From: Acidobacteriota bacterium
GTDB lineage: Bacteria; Aquificota; Aquificia; Aquificales; Aquificaceae
DNA: 64,000 bases
Assembly: GCA_003696155.1 (NCBI GenBank)
Contig: RFFP01000022.1
Span: 118,270-182,269, forward strand
Direction of reading: 5' to 3'
Shown: one piece after another, positions 11,774-19,983 of the stretch
Layout: each line of letters starts with the position of its first letter
Numbering within the stretch: the stretch's first letter is position 1
Notes under the pieces: generated by a model
What the model saw: only the letters and a program-made list of their open reading frames with translations
What the model was told of the DNA's origin: nothing
The model's database searches: none
Position numbers and translations under genes: made by a program

Positions 11774-13141
11774 TTAGAGAGGAAGGATATCATCATCTCC
11801 TAAGTATTCACCTGTGATAATTTCTAAAATCTCCGCAGGTATTAGCCCGCAGTTTTTAATGCTATAGGGAGTAGCCCTATTAGCGTACTTAGTATCTCCT
11901 TGACTCAAATAGAAAACCTTACCATCCAGTTCCACACACACGGTTCCTTTCAACATACTCCAGCTTCTATTTTGATGCATGTGCATCCTTTTGGAGATTT
12001 CCTTATTTGGATAAACAACTAACCTGTATATTTTGTAATTCTTTGTGCTTTCAAGGAGATACCTCTTGCCCCAAGTTTCGTCAATTTCTGTATGATAAAA
12101 AGCTTCTTCTCTTCCTTTACTCTTTAGCGTATTAACAAGGTCTTTGACCTTTGATGAATTCTTTATTTTAGTCACTAATATGGCGTCCTTTTCCTCAACG
12201 ACCACTATATCTCCAACACCTAATAAACAAACTAACCTACTACTGCTATAAGCTAAACTATTCCTTGTATCAATACATATCACATCACCTCGGCAAGCGT
12301 TGCCTCTATTATCCTTTTCAAATAAGCTGTATATACCTTCAAAAGAACCCAGGTCACTCCAAGTGATATCCATAGGAACGACAGCACCACGCTTTGTCTT
12401 CTCCATCTCTATATAGTCAAAAGCTATATCAGGAAGGTACGAATAACTTTCAATTGCAATTTCATAGCCCTTCCTCATGAACTCATATACCTCCGGCGCG
12501 TTCTTTTCGTACTCTTCAAAGCCTACATCCAATCTAAAAATGAAATTACCAGAATTCCAAAAGTATGTACCTTCTCTTACAAAACTTTCAGCTACATGGT
12601 ACGGGGGCTTTTCTATAAACTTGTCAATAAGATATCCACGCTTATCTGCTTCCGAAGCTATAAGGTTTCCGATCTTTATGTATCCAAAATTTACATCCAC
12701 TCTCGTTGGTTTTATTCCAAAGACAACCATATAGCCTTTCTCCGCCAAGCTTTTAGCAAAGTTTATATAATCTAAAAACTTTACCAAAGGCTCAATATAA
12801 TGGTCGGAAGCCATCACTAAAATGGTCTCATCTTCTTTACCAAATTTTTCTCTTATGTAGCATAGAGATACTGCAATAGCCGACGCCGTGTTTTTCTTTT
12901 CGGGTTCTAAAATTAGGGAATAGCCTTCATATGGGAAAAGGTCGTTCCTTATATGGAATTGGTAATCTTTGTTAGATACTATTATTATGTCTTTGTGGTC
13001 TACTAGGTTCAAAGCCCTCTCATAGGTAATTCTTAATAATGATTTTTCACCGAAAAGTTTAAGAAACTGCTTTGGATACCTGTCTCGGGAAAGTGGCCAC
13101 AGCCTTGTACCGCCACCACCTGCAAGTATTACTATCTTCAC
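11774..13141 (-). CDS. manC: Mannose-1-phosphate guanylyltransferase / mannose-6-phosphate isomerase (bifunctional type)
   Basis: A 455-aa protein. The N-terminal nucleotidyltransferase domain starts VILAGGGGTRLWPLSRDRYPKQF and contains EPEKKNTASAIA, VMASDHYI, FIEKP and WSDLGSFE. The C-terminal cupin (about 345-455) has the phosphomannose isomerase type II pattern KRMHMHQNRSW, GTVCVELDG and PYSIKN. It makes GDP-mannose for glycan or glycolipid synthesis. It stands alone between tRNA-Ser and a degenerate stretch, with no polysaccharide cluster adjacent. GDP-mannose could feed the GT4 enzymes at 52.6-56 kb, but that is speculation. Confidence 0.94.
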   Translation of the reverse strand: MKIVILAGGGGTRLWPLSRDRYPKQFLKLFGEKSLLRITYERALNLVDHKDIIIVSNKDYQFHIRNDLFPYEGYSLILEPEKKNTASAIAVSLCYIREKFGKEDETILVMASDHYIEPLVKFLDYINFAKSLAEKGYMVVFGIKPTRVDVNFGYIKIGNLIASEADKRGYLIDKFIEKPPYHVAESFVREGTYFWNSGNFIFRLDVGFEEYEKNAPEVYEFMRKGYEIAIESYSYLPDIAFDYIEMEKTKRGAVVPMDITWSDLGSFEGIYSLFEKDNRGNACRGDVICIDTRNSLAYSSSRLVCLLGVGDIVVVEEKDAILVTKIKNSSKVKDLVNTLKSKGREEAFYHTEIDETWGKRYLLESTKNYKIYRLVVYPNKEISKRMHMHQNRSWSMLKGTVCVELDGKVFYLSQGDTKYANRATPYSIKNCGLIPAEILEIITGEYLGDDDILPL

Positions 13142-13467
13142 AGCAGATTATTTTAACGCAGGTTGCAAGTTAAGACCATATCATACCGCAGAACCCCTAT
13201 AGAGTCTTTGACCCTTCCTAACTCTTCCCTTTTGAGTGTCTTATAGCTGTATATGTGTATGTTTTCGCATACCTTGATTGACATGCTATCTGTTGATATG
13301 GGCATCTATTTTAATCTAATCGCCGTGTTTAGAAGGAAATACTACGAGCTAATAATTTACGCACTTTTGAATCCTGGTTCTTCACTCCATAGCTTCCTAC
13401 AAGGCACTTTGTGAGTTATTTACTAGACCCTTTTGCTGGCAGAAGACGCATCATGGAATAACCAAAC
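13142..13467. other. Degenerate non-coding stretch with one doubtful 43-codon reading frame
   Basis: This is the left part of a nearly 590-base region between manC and ispA. The only open frame of note is on the minus strand (about 13284-13153, 43 codons, beginning MSIKVCENIHIYSYK). It has no ribosome site and I do not recognise it; it could be a gene fragment. The rest has no visible coding or RNA signature. Next to the transposase remnant that follows, this looks like a decayed insertion locus. Confidence 0.35.
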
Positions 13468-13664
13468 TGCTCTGTCCAAGAATTCTATTAGGGTCTCCCT
13501 GACCTGAATATCTCCATGTCCTCATCAACTCCACTATACTCACTTTCTACATCATACCAGCTATGATAAGCAGTGGTGCTATAAGTATTTCTCCTCTCTT
13601 TACCAACTCTTCGTTATACTGACTCCAATCCCTACTCATTGGTAGGCATTTTATCTCTAAAACT
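13468..13664 (-). mobile_element. Transposase N-terminal remnant, copy 1 of a ~200-bp dispersed repeat
   Basis: This stretch recurs at 63803-64000 with roughly nine in ten bases identical by eye. On the minus strand it starts with an ATG at 13639 and reads MSRDWSQYNEELVKRGEI, which resembles the first residues of IS transposases with an (S)RDWxxYNxxLVxRGE start. It continues to a TAG after about 30 codons. The adjacent frame then reads SWYDVESEYSGVDEDMEIF and GRP before stops, so the reading frame is broken. No catalytic domain is present. It is a dead N-terminal fragment or a small non-autonomous derivative; the IS family is not certain. Confidence 0.7.
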
Positions 13665-13727
13665 CTTTTTGGACAAGGCATATACTATACAAAAGAATCG
13701 ATAATGCGATTTAAGATTGTTTCGATA

Positions 13728-14516
13728 CTATTTACAAAGGATGGTATCTATTAGGTTTTTTAGCTCTTCTGTGTATATTCTAACAGACTTACTTTCATTA
13801 ATGAATTCTATACTTATTCCTTCTACTTCCTCTAAAAGCTTCTCACCGTAGAGTTTATAAAAGCCATCCCTATCTCTGTAGTCATCCATGATCTGGAAAA
13901 TAAGCCCTACCTGAAGACCCAAAGCATCAAGTTTTTCCATTAGGTCCCATCTTTTTGCTATAATACCTCCGCTAATAAAGCAGGCAGAGAAAAGTTCTGC
14001 AGTCTTTCTTTTGCTAATCTCTTTTCTATTTGAGAGTTCTCTTATGTCTAAAGCTTGTCCACCTACCATACCTTTGTACCCCGCCTTAGAAGAAAGAACC
14101 CTTATAATTTCCAAAAGCTCTACCCTTCCTAAGCTCCTGAAATTTTCCCTGGTAGAAAGTATTTCAAAGCTGAGAGTCAAAAGACCATCGCCGGCGAGTA
14201 GGGCAATATCTTCTCCAAAGATCACGTGGCAAGAGGGTTTGCCTCTTCTTATGGGGTCGTTGTCCATTATAGGTAGGTCGTCATGCACTAAGGAATAATT
14301 ATGTAGGAGCTCTATGGCACAGCCAACGGTTATGGCGTCCTCAATGTCTCCACCTAAAGCATCGCACACAGTACAGACAAACAAAGGTCTTATCCTTTTA
14401 CCTTCTTGGAACACATAGTAAGACATAGCCTCATAGAGAAGCCTTGGTTCAAAGGGTTTGAGGAGCTCCCTTAGTCTTGTTTCTATGGATTCCTTCCAAA
14501 AAGCGAGTTTGGACAT
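13728..14516 (-). CDS. ispA: Polyprenyl (farnesyl/geranylgeranyl) diphosphate synthase
   Basis: A 262-aa trans-prenyltransferase with first aspartate-rich motif DDLPIMDND, the basic RRGKPSCHVIFGE, GGQALDI and second aspartate-rich motif QIMDDYRD. The short-chain IspA-type spacing (two extra residues in the first DDx4D motif) suggests a C15-C20 product; the exact chain length cannot be read. The ATG overlaps the TGA of the lipoprotein gene by one base (TGATG), so translation is probably coupled. Last gene of the rpmB-aroC-mlaE-lipoprotein run. Confidence 0.9.
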   Translation of the reverse strand: MSKLAFWKESIETRLRELLKPFEPRLLYEAMSYYVFQEGKRIRPLFVCTVCDALGGDIEDAITVGCAIELLHNYSLVHDDLPIMDNDPIRRGKPSCHVIFGEDIALLAGDGLLTLSFEILSTRENFRSLGRVELLEIIRVLSSKAGYKGMVGGQALDIRELSNRKEISKRKTAELFSACFISGGIIAKRWDLMEKLDALGLQVGLIFQIMDDYRDRDGFYKLYGEKLLEEVEGISIEFINESKSVRIYTEELKNLIDTILCK

Positions 14517-14953
14517 CAGCGCTCCACTTTATAAACATCTTTTACTTCAACGTTGTACAGTTTTTCTCGCATCCCGGAATGAACCTCCTTAACTGTGTAT
14601 GTGCTCACGTATCTGTTTTGATTGTATGAAAAAACAGCGCTACAGGAATAGATACCTTCTTCTATCCTTTTAGGCTTGCTAACTTCGGTGAGCTCCAGAC
14701 TTTGCTCGTAGATGCTGATTTCTTCCTCAAGGCGAGCCTCCACCTCTTTTGAAGCCTCCACACTAAAGAAGGTGAGTACGGATGAAAAACCCAACGCTAT
14801 CAGCTTTTCGGGGTTCTCTGTTGCCCAGATTTGAGTGGCAACCATCCTTTTGCTTTCCTTCCGTGCAAGCTCTATGCCACATGGGTTTTCTAATAACATG
14901 TTTTGGCAGCCAATAAAGAGAGGAAGAATTATTAAGAAAACTATCCTCCGCAT
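14516..14953 (-). CDS. Putative lipoprotein, function unknown
   Basis: A 145-aa protein with a lipoprotein signal peptide (basic RR, hydrophobic IVFLIILPLFIGC with lipobox LFIGC at about residues 12-16). The mature part is predicted to be mixed alpha/beta, with an amphipathic stretch EVEARLEEEISIYEQSLEL and a final YNVEVKDVYKV. I do not recognise a family. It sits between mlaE (four bases upstream) and ispA (one-base overlap). An envelope role beside the MlaE-type permease is plausible from position only. Confidence 0.7.
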   Translation of the reverse strand: MRRIVFLIILPLFIGCQNMLLENPCGIELARKESKRMVATQIWATENPEKLIALGFSSVLTFFSVEASKEVEARLEEEISIYEQSLELTEVSKPKRIEEGIYSCSAVFSYNQNRYVSTYTVKEVHSGMREKLYNVEVKDVYKVER

Positions 14954-14957
14954 CTCG

Positions 14958-15695
14958 TCAGAAAATTATAGCTGTCAAGAAGTAATCAGATATAAGTATG
15001 AGCATGGATGAGGTTACCACGCTGTTGGTGGTTGCCCTTCCTACGCCCTCTGTCCCACCCCTTGTGTAGTAGCCAAAGTAGGTGCTCACTGCAGATATGA
15101 TAAAACCAAAAAAAACAGCCTTGTAAAGACCACCAAAGAAGTCATGAAGTTCGGTGAGCTCCTTCATTTTTTCCCAAAATAGATAGCTATTTACATCAAA
15201 GAGCTTTACCGCCACGAACCAACCCCCGAATATGCCAGAGACGTCTGCGACGACCACGAGCATGGGAACGCCCACTATTCCTGCAAAAAGCCTTGGGCTA
15301 ACTAGGTAGCCAACTGGATTTATGCCCATTACTTCGAGGGCATCTATCTGTTCTGTAATTCTCATAGTGCCTATGTTTGCAGTCATGGCAGAACCTACCC
15401 TTGCTACCACCATAAGAGAGGCAAGCACAGGACCTAGCTCCCTTCCCATGGAAAGGGCAACCACCGCACCTATGAGAAACTCGGCGTTGAATCTATGAAA
15501 GGTGTCGTAGGTCTGGAGGGCTATAACACCACCGGAGAACACCGAGGTTATAACTACCACGGGCACCGTTTCTGAAGCCAGATACACAAGCTGTTTTACG
15601 TAATGCTTGCTCTTAGCTCTCTTCCTGAAAAGGAAGTAAAGACCCCAGAGGGTGAGAAGGGTAGCTCTGCCTACCTCCTCAAAAACTCTTAACAT
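14958..15695 (-). CDS. mlaE: MlaE-family lipid ABC transporter permease
   Basis: A 245-aa polytopic membrane protein with the MlaE/YrbE signatures FSGGVIALQTY, ALSMGRELGPVLASLMVVARVGSAMTANIGTMRITEQIDALEVMG (in consecutive pieces) and SPRLFAG. MlaE forms the membrane core of the MlaFEDB phospholipid transporter between inner and outer membrane. The usual ATPase (mlaF) and MCE protein (mlaD) are not adjacent, and the next gene is a lipoprotein that is not recognisably MCE. Its start overlaps the 3' end of aroC by 17 bases. Confidence 0.92.
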   Translation of the reverse strand: MLRVFEEVGRATLLTLWGLYFLFRKRAKSKHYVKQLVYLASETVPVVVITSVFSGGVIALQTYDTFHRFNAEFLIGAVVALSMGRELGPVLASLMVVARVGSAMTANIGTMRITEQIDALEVMGINPVGYLVSPRLFAGIVGVPMLVVVADVSGIFGGWFVAVKLFDVNSYLFWEKMKELTELHDFFGGLYKAVFFGFIISAVSTYFGYYTRGGTEGVGRATTNSVVTSSMLILISDYFLTAIIF

Positions 15696-16842
15696 ATCCT
15701 ATGTACCTCTGGAAGCGCTCCTTTATCTCCTCCATAAAGTCTCCACCAAGTTTTTCAAGGAGTGCTTCCGCCAGAACTATAGCAAGCATAGCTTCCCCCA
15801 CCACTGAGGCTGCCGGGACTGCAACCACATCGCTCCTCTCCTTACCTGCCCTTACCTCCTCATGCGTTTGTATGTCCACGCTTCTAAGGGCTTTTGTAAG
15901 GGTTGGGATGGGCTTCATGGCACACCTTACCACTATGGGCATGCCGTTGGTTATACCCCCCTCCGTGCCACCCAAGTTGTTGGTATAGCGAAAGTATCCT
16001 CTCTCTTGAGACCATCCTATCTCATCATGAACCTCAGAGCCAAACCTCCTCGCAGATTCAAAGCCTAAGCCTATCTCTACCCCCTTTATGGCGTGTATGC
16101 TCATCATAGCCTGTGCTATACGTCCATCTATGCGCCTGTCCCACTGCACGTGGCTCCCAAGCCCAGGAGGCACACCTACCGCAAAGACCTCAAAAACACC
16201 ACCCAGGCTTTCACCCCTATCCTTGGCTTCATCAATCACCTTTACAAACTCCCCATCCATTGAAGGATCTGGAAATCTAACCTGTGAGCTTTCCGCAAGC
16301 TCATGCCTTCTAAGAAGGTCTTTTTCCTTTATGGTGGGTGCACACCTACCAACGCTTATCACGTAGCTTCCCACCCGTATACCGAACTCTTCCAAGAACC
16401 TCTTGCAGACCGCACCTACTGCCACCCTTGCGGTAGTTTCCCTTGCTGAAGCCCTTTCTAGGATGTTTCTTAGGTCCTTCTGATTGTATTTTATGCCACC
16501 CGCAAGGTCTGCATGCCCAGGTCTTGGTCTTGTAAAGGCTACAACCTTTTCATCCCTTTCTCCCTCGTAACTCATCTTATCCCGCCAATTCTCCCAGTCC
16601 CTGTTCCAAATTACCATGGTTATAGGACTGCCTAGGGTTTTGCCAAAGCGAAGTCCAGAGAGGAATTCAACCTTGTCCTTTTCTATCTTCATCCTCCCAC
16701 CCCTACCATAGCCCTGTTGCCTTCTCTCCAATTCTCTATTTACGTATTCCGATGAGATGTCAAGGTTGGCAGGTATACCTTCAAGAACGCAGACTACCGC
16801 CCTTCCATGGGACTCACCGGCGGTGAGGAACCTTATGGGCAT
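15679..16842 (-). CDS. aroC: Chorismate synthase
   Basis: A 387-aa enzyme making chorismate from EPSP with reduced FMN, the last step of the shikimate pathway. It starts IRFLTAGESHGRAVVCVLEGIPAN and contains RRQQGYGRGGRMKIEKD, RPRPGHADLAGGIKY, RASARETTARVAVGAV, GGTEGGITNGMPIVVR and MKPIPTL, all strongly conserved in AroC. The ATG is immediately after rpmB on the same strand (one base apart). Downstream, pheA at 27.5 kb uses its product. Confidence 0.97.
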   Translation of the reverse strand: MPIRFLTAGESHGRAVVCVLEGIPANLDISSEYVNRELERRQQGYGRGGRMKIEKDKVEFLSGLRFGKTLGSPITMVIWNRDWENWRDKMSYEGERDEKVVAFTRPRPGHADLAGGIKYNQKDLRNILERASARETTARVAVGAVCKRFLEEFGIRVGSYVISVGRCAPTIKEKDLLRRHELAESSQVRFPDPSMDGEFVKVIDEAKDRGESLGGVFEVFAVGVPPGLGSHVQWDRRIDGRIAQAMMSIHAIKGVEIGLGFESARRFGSEVHDEIGWSQERGYFRYTNNLGGTEGGITNGMPIVVRCAMKPIPTLTKALRSVDIQTHEEVRAGKERSDVVAVPAASVVGEAMLAIVLAEALLEKLGGDFMEEIKERFQRYIGYVKSF

Positions 16843-16843
16843 T

Positions 16844-17044
16844 CTACCTTACGCTTACCGCTTTTACAACCTTACCCGCTTTTAGGCACTTGGTGCATAC
16901 GTAAACTCTCCGCACAGAACCATCCTCTAAGACTATACGCACCTTTTGAAGGTTTGGTTTGAATGTCCTGCTGTTTTGTTCCGCAGAGAAAGTTACACTC
17001 TTGCCAAACTTGGTACTCTTCTCGCATACATAACACCTAGCCAT
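16844..17044 (-). CDS. rpmB: 50S ribosomal protein L28
   Basis: A 66-aa basic protein beginning MARCYVCEKSTKFGKSVTF and containing SRTFKPNLQKVRI and YVCTKCLKAGKVVKAV. Two Cys-x2-Cys pairs (CYVC and CTKC) are retained, so this is the zinc-binding form of L28. It is transcribed into aroC. A decayed tnpB lies 30 bases upstream. Confidence 0.95.
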   Translation of the reverse strand: MARCYVCEKSTKFGKSVTFSAEQNSRTFKPNLQKVRIVLEDGSVRRVYVCTKCLKAGKVVKAVSVR

Positions 17045-17073
17045 GGGCGATTATTATAGCATAGTTCCCATTC

Positions 17074-17610
17074 CTATAAACAATTATTCCATCCTACAGG
17101 AACAAGTTTCGCAGTCGTGAACTTAAGGAGAATGTTTAACGCACTAACGTAGTCTGCAGGCGCACTATAGCCACAGCTGGCACACTTAAAACATTTCCCC
17201 TTTTGGTTCCGCTTGCCTGTGCAGGTGCACACAGGACAAGCCCTGCTTGTATACTGAGAGTGATTAAATCTCCTGTTTACAGACCTTGCCACCTCTTGGC
17301 TTTACCTTTCTTGAGGTTCTTTAAGTTCTCAAGAACTGGAGAAAAAACCCCCATCTATAGCTTTCTTCAAAATCCTGTTTACCTCTTTCAAACTTAAAGA
17401 ACATGCCATCAAGCCTGATGGAGAACTTCTTTACTTCTAGTTCTTTATGTCTTTGTTTTTCTTTTTATAGATTGTGCCTGTTTTAGTGCACAGCCTTTGT
17501 ATCTTGCAGAAAGCCGGCTATCTATGGGCTTTGGGTCTTCGTAGGGGAAGTTTTTTGGATGTTGGCTAGCTCTAAAGATAAGGTTAGGCTTCTTTTAAGT
17601 TCCATGTGTT
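17074..17610 (-). pseudogene. Decayed tnpB (IS200/IS605-family OrfB) gene
   Basis: Pieces of a TnpB protein lie in order on the minus strand, in shifting frames. They are MELKRSLTLSLELANIQK (about 17607), PIDSRLSARYKGCALKQAQS (about 17520), KKFSIRLDGMFFKF (about 17435), VLENLKNLKKGKAKRWQGL (about 17330) and a C-terminal zinc ribbon CPVC..GKRNQKGKCFKCASCGYSAPADYVSALNIL in 17292-17074. Intact TnpB is about 350-400 aa, whereas this remnant could cover under half that, so internal deletions have occurred as well as frameshifts. The RuvC acidic residues are not all present. No tnpA or omega RNA is evident. Confidence 0.85.
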
Positions 17611-17718
17611 TATAATTTCTGTTAGCTGCAGAGCTCCTCATTACGGAAAGCACACCCATATCTTCCCTTGAGGATGTTATAATAAGGGGACAAGCAACCG
17701 CTGGCATATGGAGGGTTT

Positions 17719-18648
17719 ATGAAAGCTTACCTAATGGGCTCTGACCAGAGGATAGTCCGGGCTGCGCGCGTCTCTTTCGCCAGGGACGAGCATACAGACC
17801 CAGAGAGGGACAGAAAGCTCATAAAGTATCTATTTGAGCACCGCCACTCTTCACCCTTTGAGCATGTGATCATAGCCTTGGAAGAGAGGAAAAGCTTCTG
17901 GCTTTACTTGCTTGAAAGGCTAGAAGTCCCTGCGGTGCAGGTCTATTACTCAGGGGGCTATATATGGCTAAACCTGAGGAATTACATAAACGCTATGGAT
18001 TTACTTCCCACTGAACTGATGGGATTTATCCAGGAGAGACTACCCGCCACCATAGCAGTCATAAAAGGAGAAGAGACAGAGAACTACACCACAGACAGGG
18101 TCTTCATGGATAGGAAGGTGGAGACTTCCTCTGGTTTTGTGGGGCTTGTGGACAGCTTAGAGCTTGGCACGGATATGGACTATTACACCTTTGTGGTTGA
18201 ATGTCCCATCTTCGTTGCTAGGCAGTGGCACAGACATCGCTTTGGTTCATACAACGAGGTAAGCAGAAGGTACGTAAGCTATGAACCAAGCTTCTATGTG
18301 CCAGACTACCTAAGGAAGCAGGCGCAGACCAACAGGCAGGCATCCACAGAAAAGCCTGTGGAAGAGCCATGGAACTCTCTATTTTTGAAGAAGATAGGCT
18401 GGTACATACAAGACCTTAAGGCTCTTTACAACAACATGCTTGAAAAGGGTGTGGCAAGAGAGCTTGCAAGGGGTATACTTCCTCAGTTTATGCACACCAG
18501 GTTTTATTGGACAGTGCCAAGGATAGCTTTGGATAACTTCATAGCTCTAAGGACGCATGAGGGAGCACAGAAAGAAATAAGGGAGTTAGCAAAGGCCATT
18601 GAGGGCCTAGTGGGATATAGAGGGACTGAAAAAAAGCTCAGGTTATAA
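17719..18648 (+). CDS. thyX: Flavin-dependent thymidylate synthase
   Basis: A 309-aa FAD enzyme making dTMP from dUMP with methylene-THF and NAD(P)H. The ThyX signature RHRxxSxNExSxRY is present as [14 protein letters not shown] (172-185). [23 protein letters not shown] and the C-terminal region [17 protein letters not shown] are also conserved. A good ribosome site (GGAGGG) precedes the ATG, and a TATAAT lies at 17678-17683. It begins just after the tnpB scar and its end overlaps rpmA on the other strand. Confidence 0.96.
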   Translation: MKAYLMGSDQRIVRAARVSFARDEHTDPERDRKLIKYLFEHRHSSPFEHVIIALEERKSFWLYLLERLEVPAVQVYYSGGYIWLNLRNYINAMDLLPTELMGFIQERLPATIAVIKGEETENYTTDRVFMDRKVETSSGFVGLVDSLELGTDMDYYTFVVECPIFVARQWHRHRFGSYNEVSRRYVSYEPSFYVPDYLRKQAQTNRQASTEKPVEEPWNSLFLKKIGWYIQDLKALYNNMLEKGVARELARGILPQFMHTRFYWTVPRIALDNFIALRTHEGAQKEIRELAKAIEGLVGYRGTEKKLRL

Positions 18649-18895
18649 CGGGGATTACGCTTACCACCTTTTTATTCTTCTTATTTTCAAACTTAACCAA
18701 ACCATCTACTAGGGCAAAGAGGGTAAAATCCGAACCCATGCCCACGTTAAGACCTGGGTAGACTTTTGTTCCCCTCTGTCTTATAAGGATGTTTCCAGCC
18801 CTCACAAACTGACCATCATGCCTTTTCACACCCAACCTCTTTGAATGACTATCTCTGCCGTTGCGTGTTGAACCTCCGCTTGCCTTGGATGCCAT
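18638..18895 (-). CDS. rpmA: 50S ribosomal protein L27
   Basis: An 85-aa protein beginning [20 protein letters not shown] and continuing [22 protein letters not shown], typical of L27, whose N-terminal tail reaches the peptidyl transferase centre. There is no cleavable N-terminal extension as in Firmicutes. It follows rplU with one base between the stop and the ATG, the standard L21-L27 order. Its last 11 bases overlap the 3' end of thyX. Confidence 0.97.
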   Translation of the reverse strand: MASKASGGSTRNGRDSHSKRLGVKRHDGQFVRAGNILIRQRGTKVYPGLNVGMGSDFTLFALVDGLVKFENKKNKKVVSVIPVIT

Positions 18896-18896
18896 G

Positions 18897-19196
18897 TTAT
18901 GCCTCCTTTATGTCCCTTACAAGGATTTCGGTGTAAGGTTGCCTATGACCGCGCCATCTCTTGTAGTTCTTTTTAGCCCTGAATTTAAAAACCGTCACCT
19001 TTTTATGCTTTCCGTGGGAGAGCACCTCTGCTATCACCTTTCCCTTTCCAAACTCCACGCTACCATCCTCCCTTCTTATAAGAAGGGGTTCAAGGGTGAT
19101 TGTTGAACCTACTTCAGCGGACAGCTTCTCTAACCTTATCCTACTTCCTTTCTCCACTTTGTACTGCTTACCACCAGCTTCAATTACGGCGTACAT
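18897..19196 (-). CDS. rplU: 50S ribosomal protein L21
   Basis: A 99-aa protein that begins [18 protein letters not shown] and ends with [18 protein letters not shown] and KEA, diagnostic of L21, which binds 23S rRNA. A GGGGG-rich ribosome site lies before the ATG. A hairpin terminator for the upstream lipoprotein gene separates it from that transcript. First gene of the rplU-rpmA pair. Confidence 0.97.
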   Translation of the reverse strand: MYAVIEAGGKQYKVEKGSRIRLEKLSAEVGSTITLEPLLIRREDGSVEFGKGKVIAEVLSHGKHKKVTVFKFRAKKNYKRWRGHRQPYTEILVRDIKEA

Positions 19197-19210
19197 ATCT
19201 ACCCCCTAGG

Positions 19211-19236
19211 TTAAAAGTATAGGGGGGACTCCCCCC
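19211..19236 (-). terminator. Intrinsic terminator behind the Q/P/A-rich lipoprotein gene
   Basis: On the minus strand a perfect six-base-pair GC stem (GGGGGG, loop AGT, CCCCCC; 19236-19222) is followed by TATACTTTT. It lies directly behind the stop of the 19243-19461 gene and in front of rplU. The T tract is interrupted, so termination may be partial. Confidence 0.65.
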
Positions 19237-19242
19237 GACGTG

Positions 19243-19461
19243 TTACTTCTTCTGCTCTGCTGGTTGCTGATCTGCAGGTTGTTGCTGCTGTTCAGCAGGT
19301 TGTGCAGGTTGCTGCTGCTGTTCAGCGGGTTGTGCTGGCTGTGCAGGCTGTTGCTGTTCTGCAGGCTGTGCTGGTTGTGCTGGCTGCTCAGCAGGCTTTT
19401 GCTGGCAGGAAGCTGCCAAGAAGGCTATGCTTAGCGCTCCAAGGGCTATGAGCTTTCTCAT
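19243..19461 (-). CDS. Small low-complexity lipoprotein rich in Gln, Pro and Ala
   Basis: A 72-aa protein with a lipoprotein signal (MRKLIALGALSIAFLAASC, lipobox LAASC at 15-19). The mature part consists almost wholly of tandem QPAQPAEQQQ-type units ending PAEQKK. Such sequences are unfolded and may act as a periplasmic tether or spacer; no family is recognised. The DNA repeat (units of CAACCTGC/TGCTGG type) makes length variation by slippage likely. It has a ribosome site (GGAGG before the ATG) and its own terminator, so it looks expressed as a short unit behind bcp. Confidence 0.75.
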   Translation of the reverse strand: MRKLIALGALSIAFLAASCQQKPAEQPAQPAQPAEQQQPAQPAQPAEQQQQPAQPAEQQQQPADQQPAEQKK

Positions 19462-19509
19462 TTTTGCTACCTCCTTAAATTTTTATGGAAAAAATTTTAA
19501 AAGAAAAGG

Positions 19510-19983
19510 TCAAGGCTTGTCAAGTTCTTTTAAGATAGAGGCTACATGCCCCGTAGCCTTGACGTTTAACCAGCTCCTGAGTATATTCCCCTCTGGCGAT
19601 ATGAGAAAGGTGCTCCTTATTATCCCTTCTGTCTCCTTTCCGTACATCTTCTTTTTGCCATAGGCTCCGTAAGCTTTTGCTACGCTTTTATCTGGGTCGC
19701 TCAGTAGCATAAAGTTAAGCCCATACTTTTCCCTGAATTTTTTATGGGACGGCACGCTGTCTGGACTTATGCCCACCACCTTTATACCTTTAGCCTTCAA
19801 AAGGTTCAGACTATCTCTAAAGTCACAGGCCTCTTGGGTACACCCTGGTGTATCATCCTTAGGGTAAAAGTAGAGGATAAGTTGGGAGCCGAGTAGCTCC
19901 CCAAGGCACACCTGGCGCTCCTTACCCTCTTCATCTATACCATCAAGACAAAAGTCTGGAGCTCTGTCCCCTTCCTTAACCAT
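19510..19983 (-). CDS. bcp: Thioredoxin-dependent peroxiredoxin, Bcp/PrxQ type
   Basis: A 157-aa peroxiredoxin with the catalytic motif YPKDDTPGCTQEACDFRD (peroxidatic Cys in DTPGCT; the next Cys five residues on is the PrxQ-type resolving Cys). It also has VKEGDRAPDFCLDG, VVGISPDSVPSHKKF and LLSDPDKSVAKAYGAYG. It reduces hydroperoxides using thioredoxin. The start overlaps the 3' end of cfiA by eight bases, so it is probably co-expressed with the carboxylase genes, perhaps to protect oxygen-sensitive reductive TCA enzymes (inference). Confidence 0.95.
   Translation of the reverse strand: MVKEGDRAPDFCLDGIDEEGKERQVCLGELLGSQLILYFYPKDDTPGCTQEACDFRDSLNLLKAKGIKVVGISPDSVPSHKKFREKYGLNFMLLSDPDKSVAKAYGAYGKKKMYGKETEGIIRSTFLISPEGNILRSWLNVKATGHVASILKELDKP

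Noticed and set aside
13142..13467. 43-codon frame as a real gene
   Set aside because: No ribosome site, no recognisable sequence, and it lies in eroded DNA; mentioned only as doubtful.
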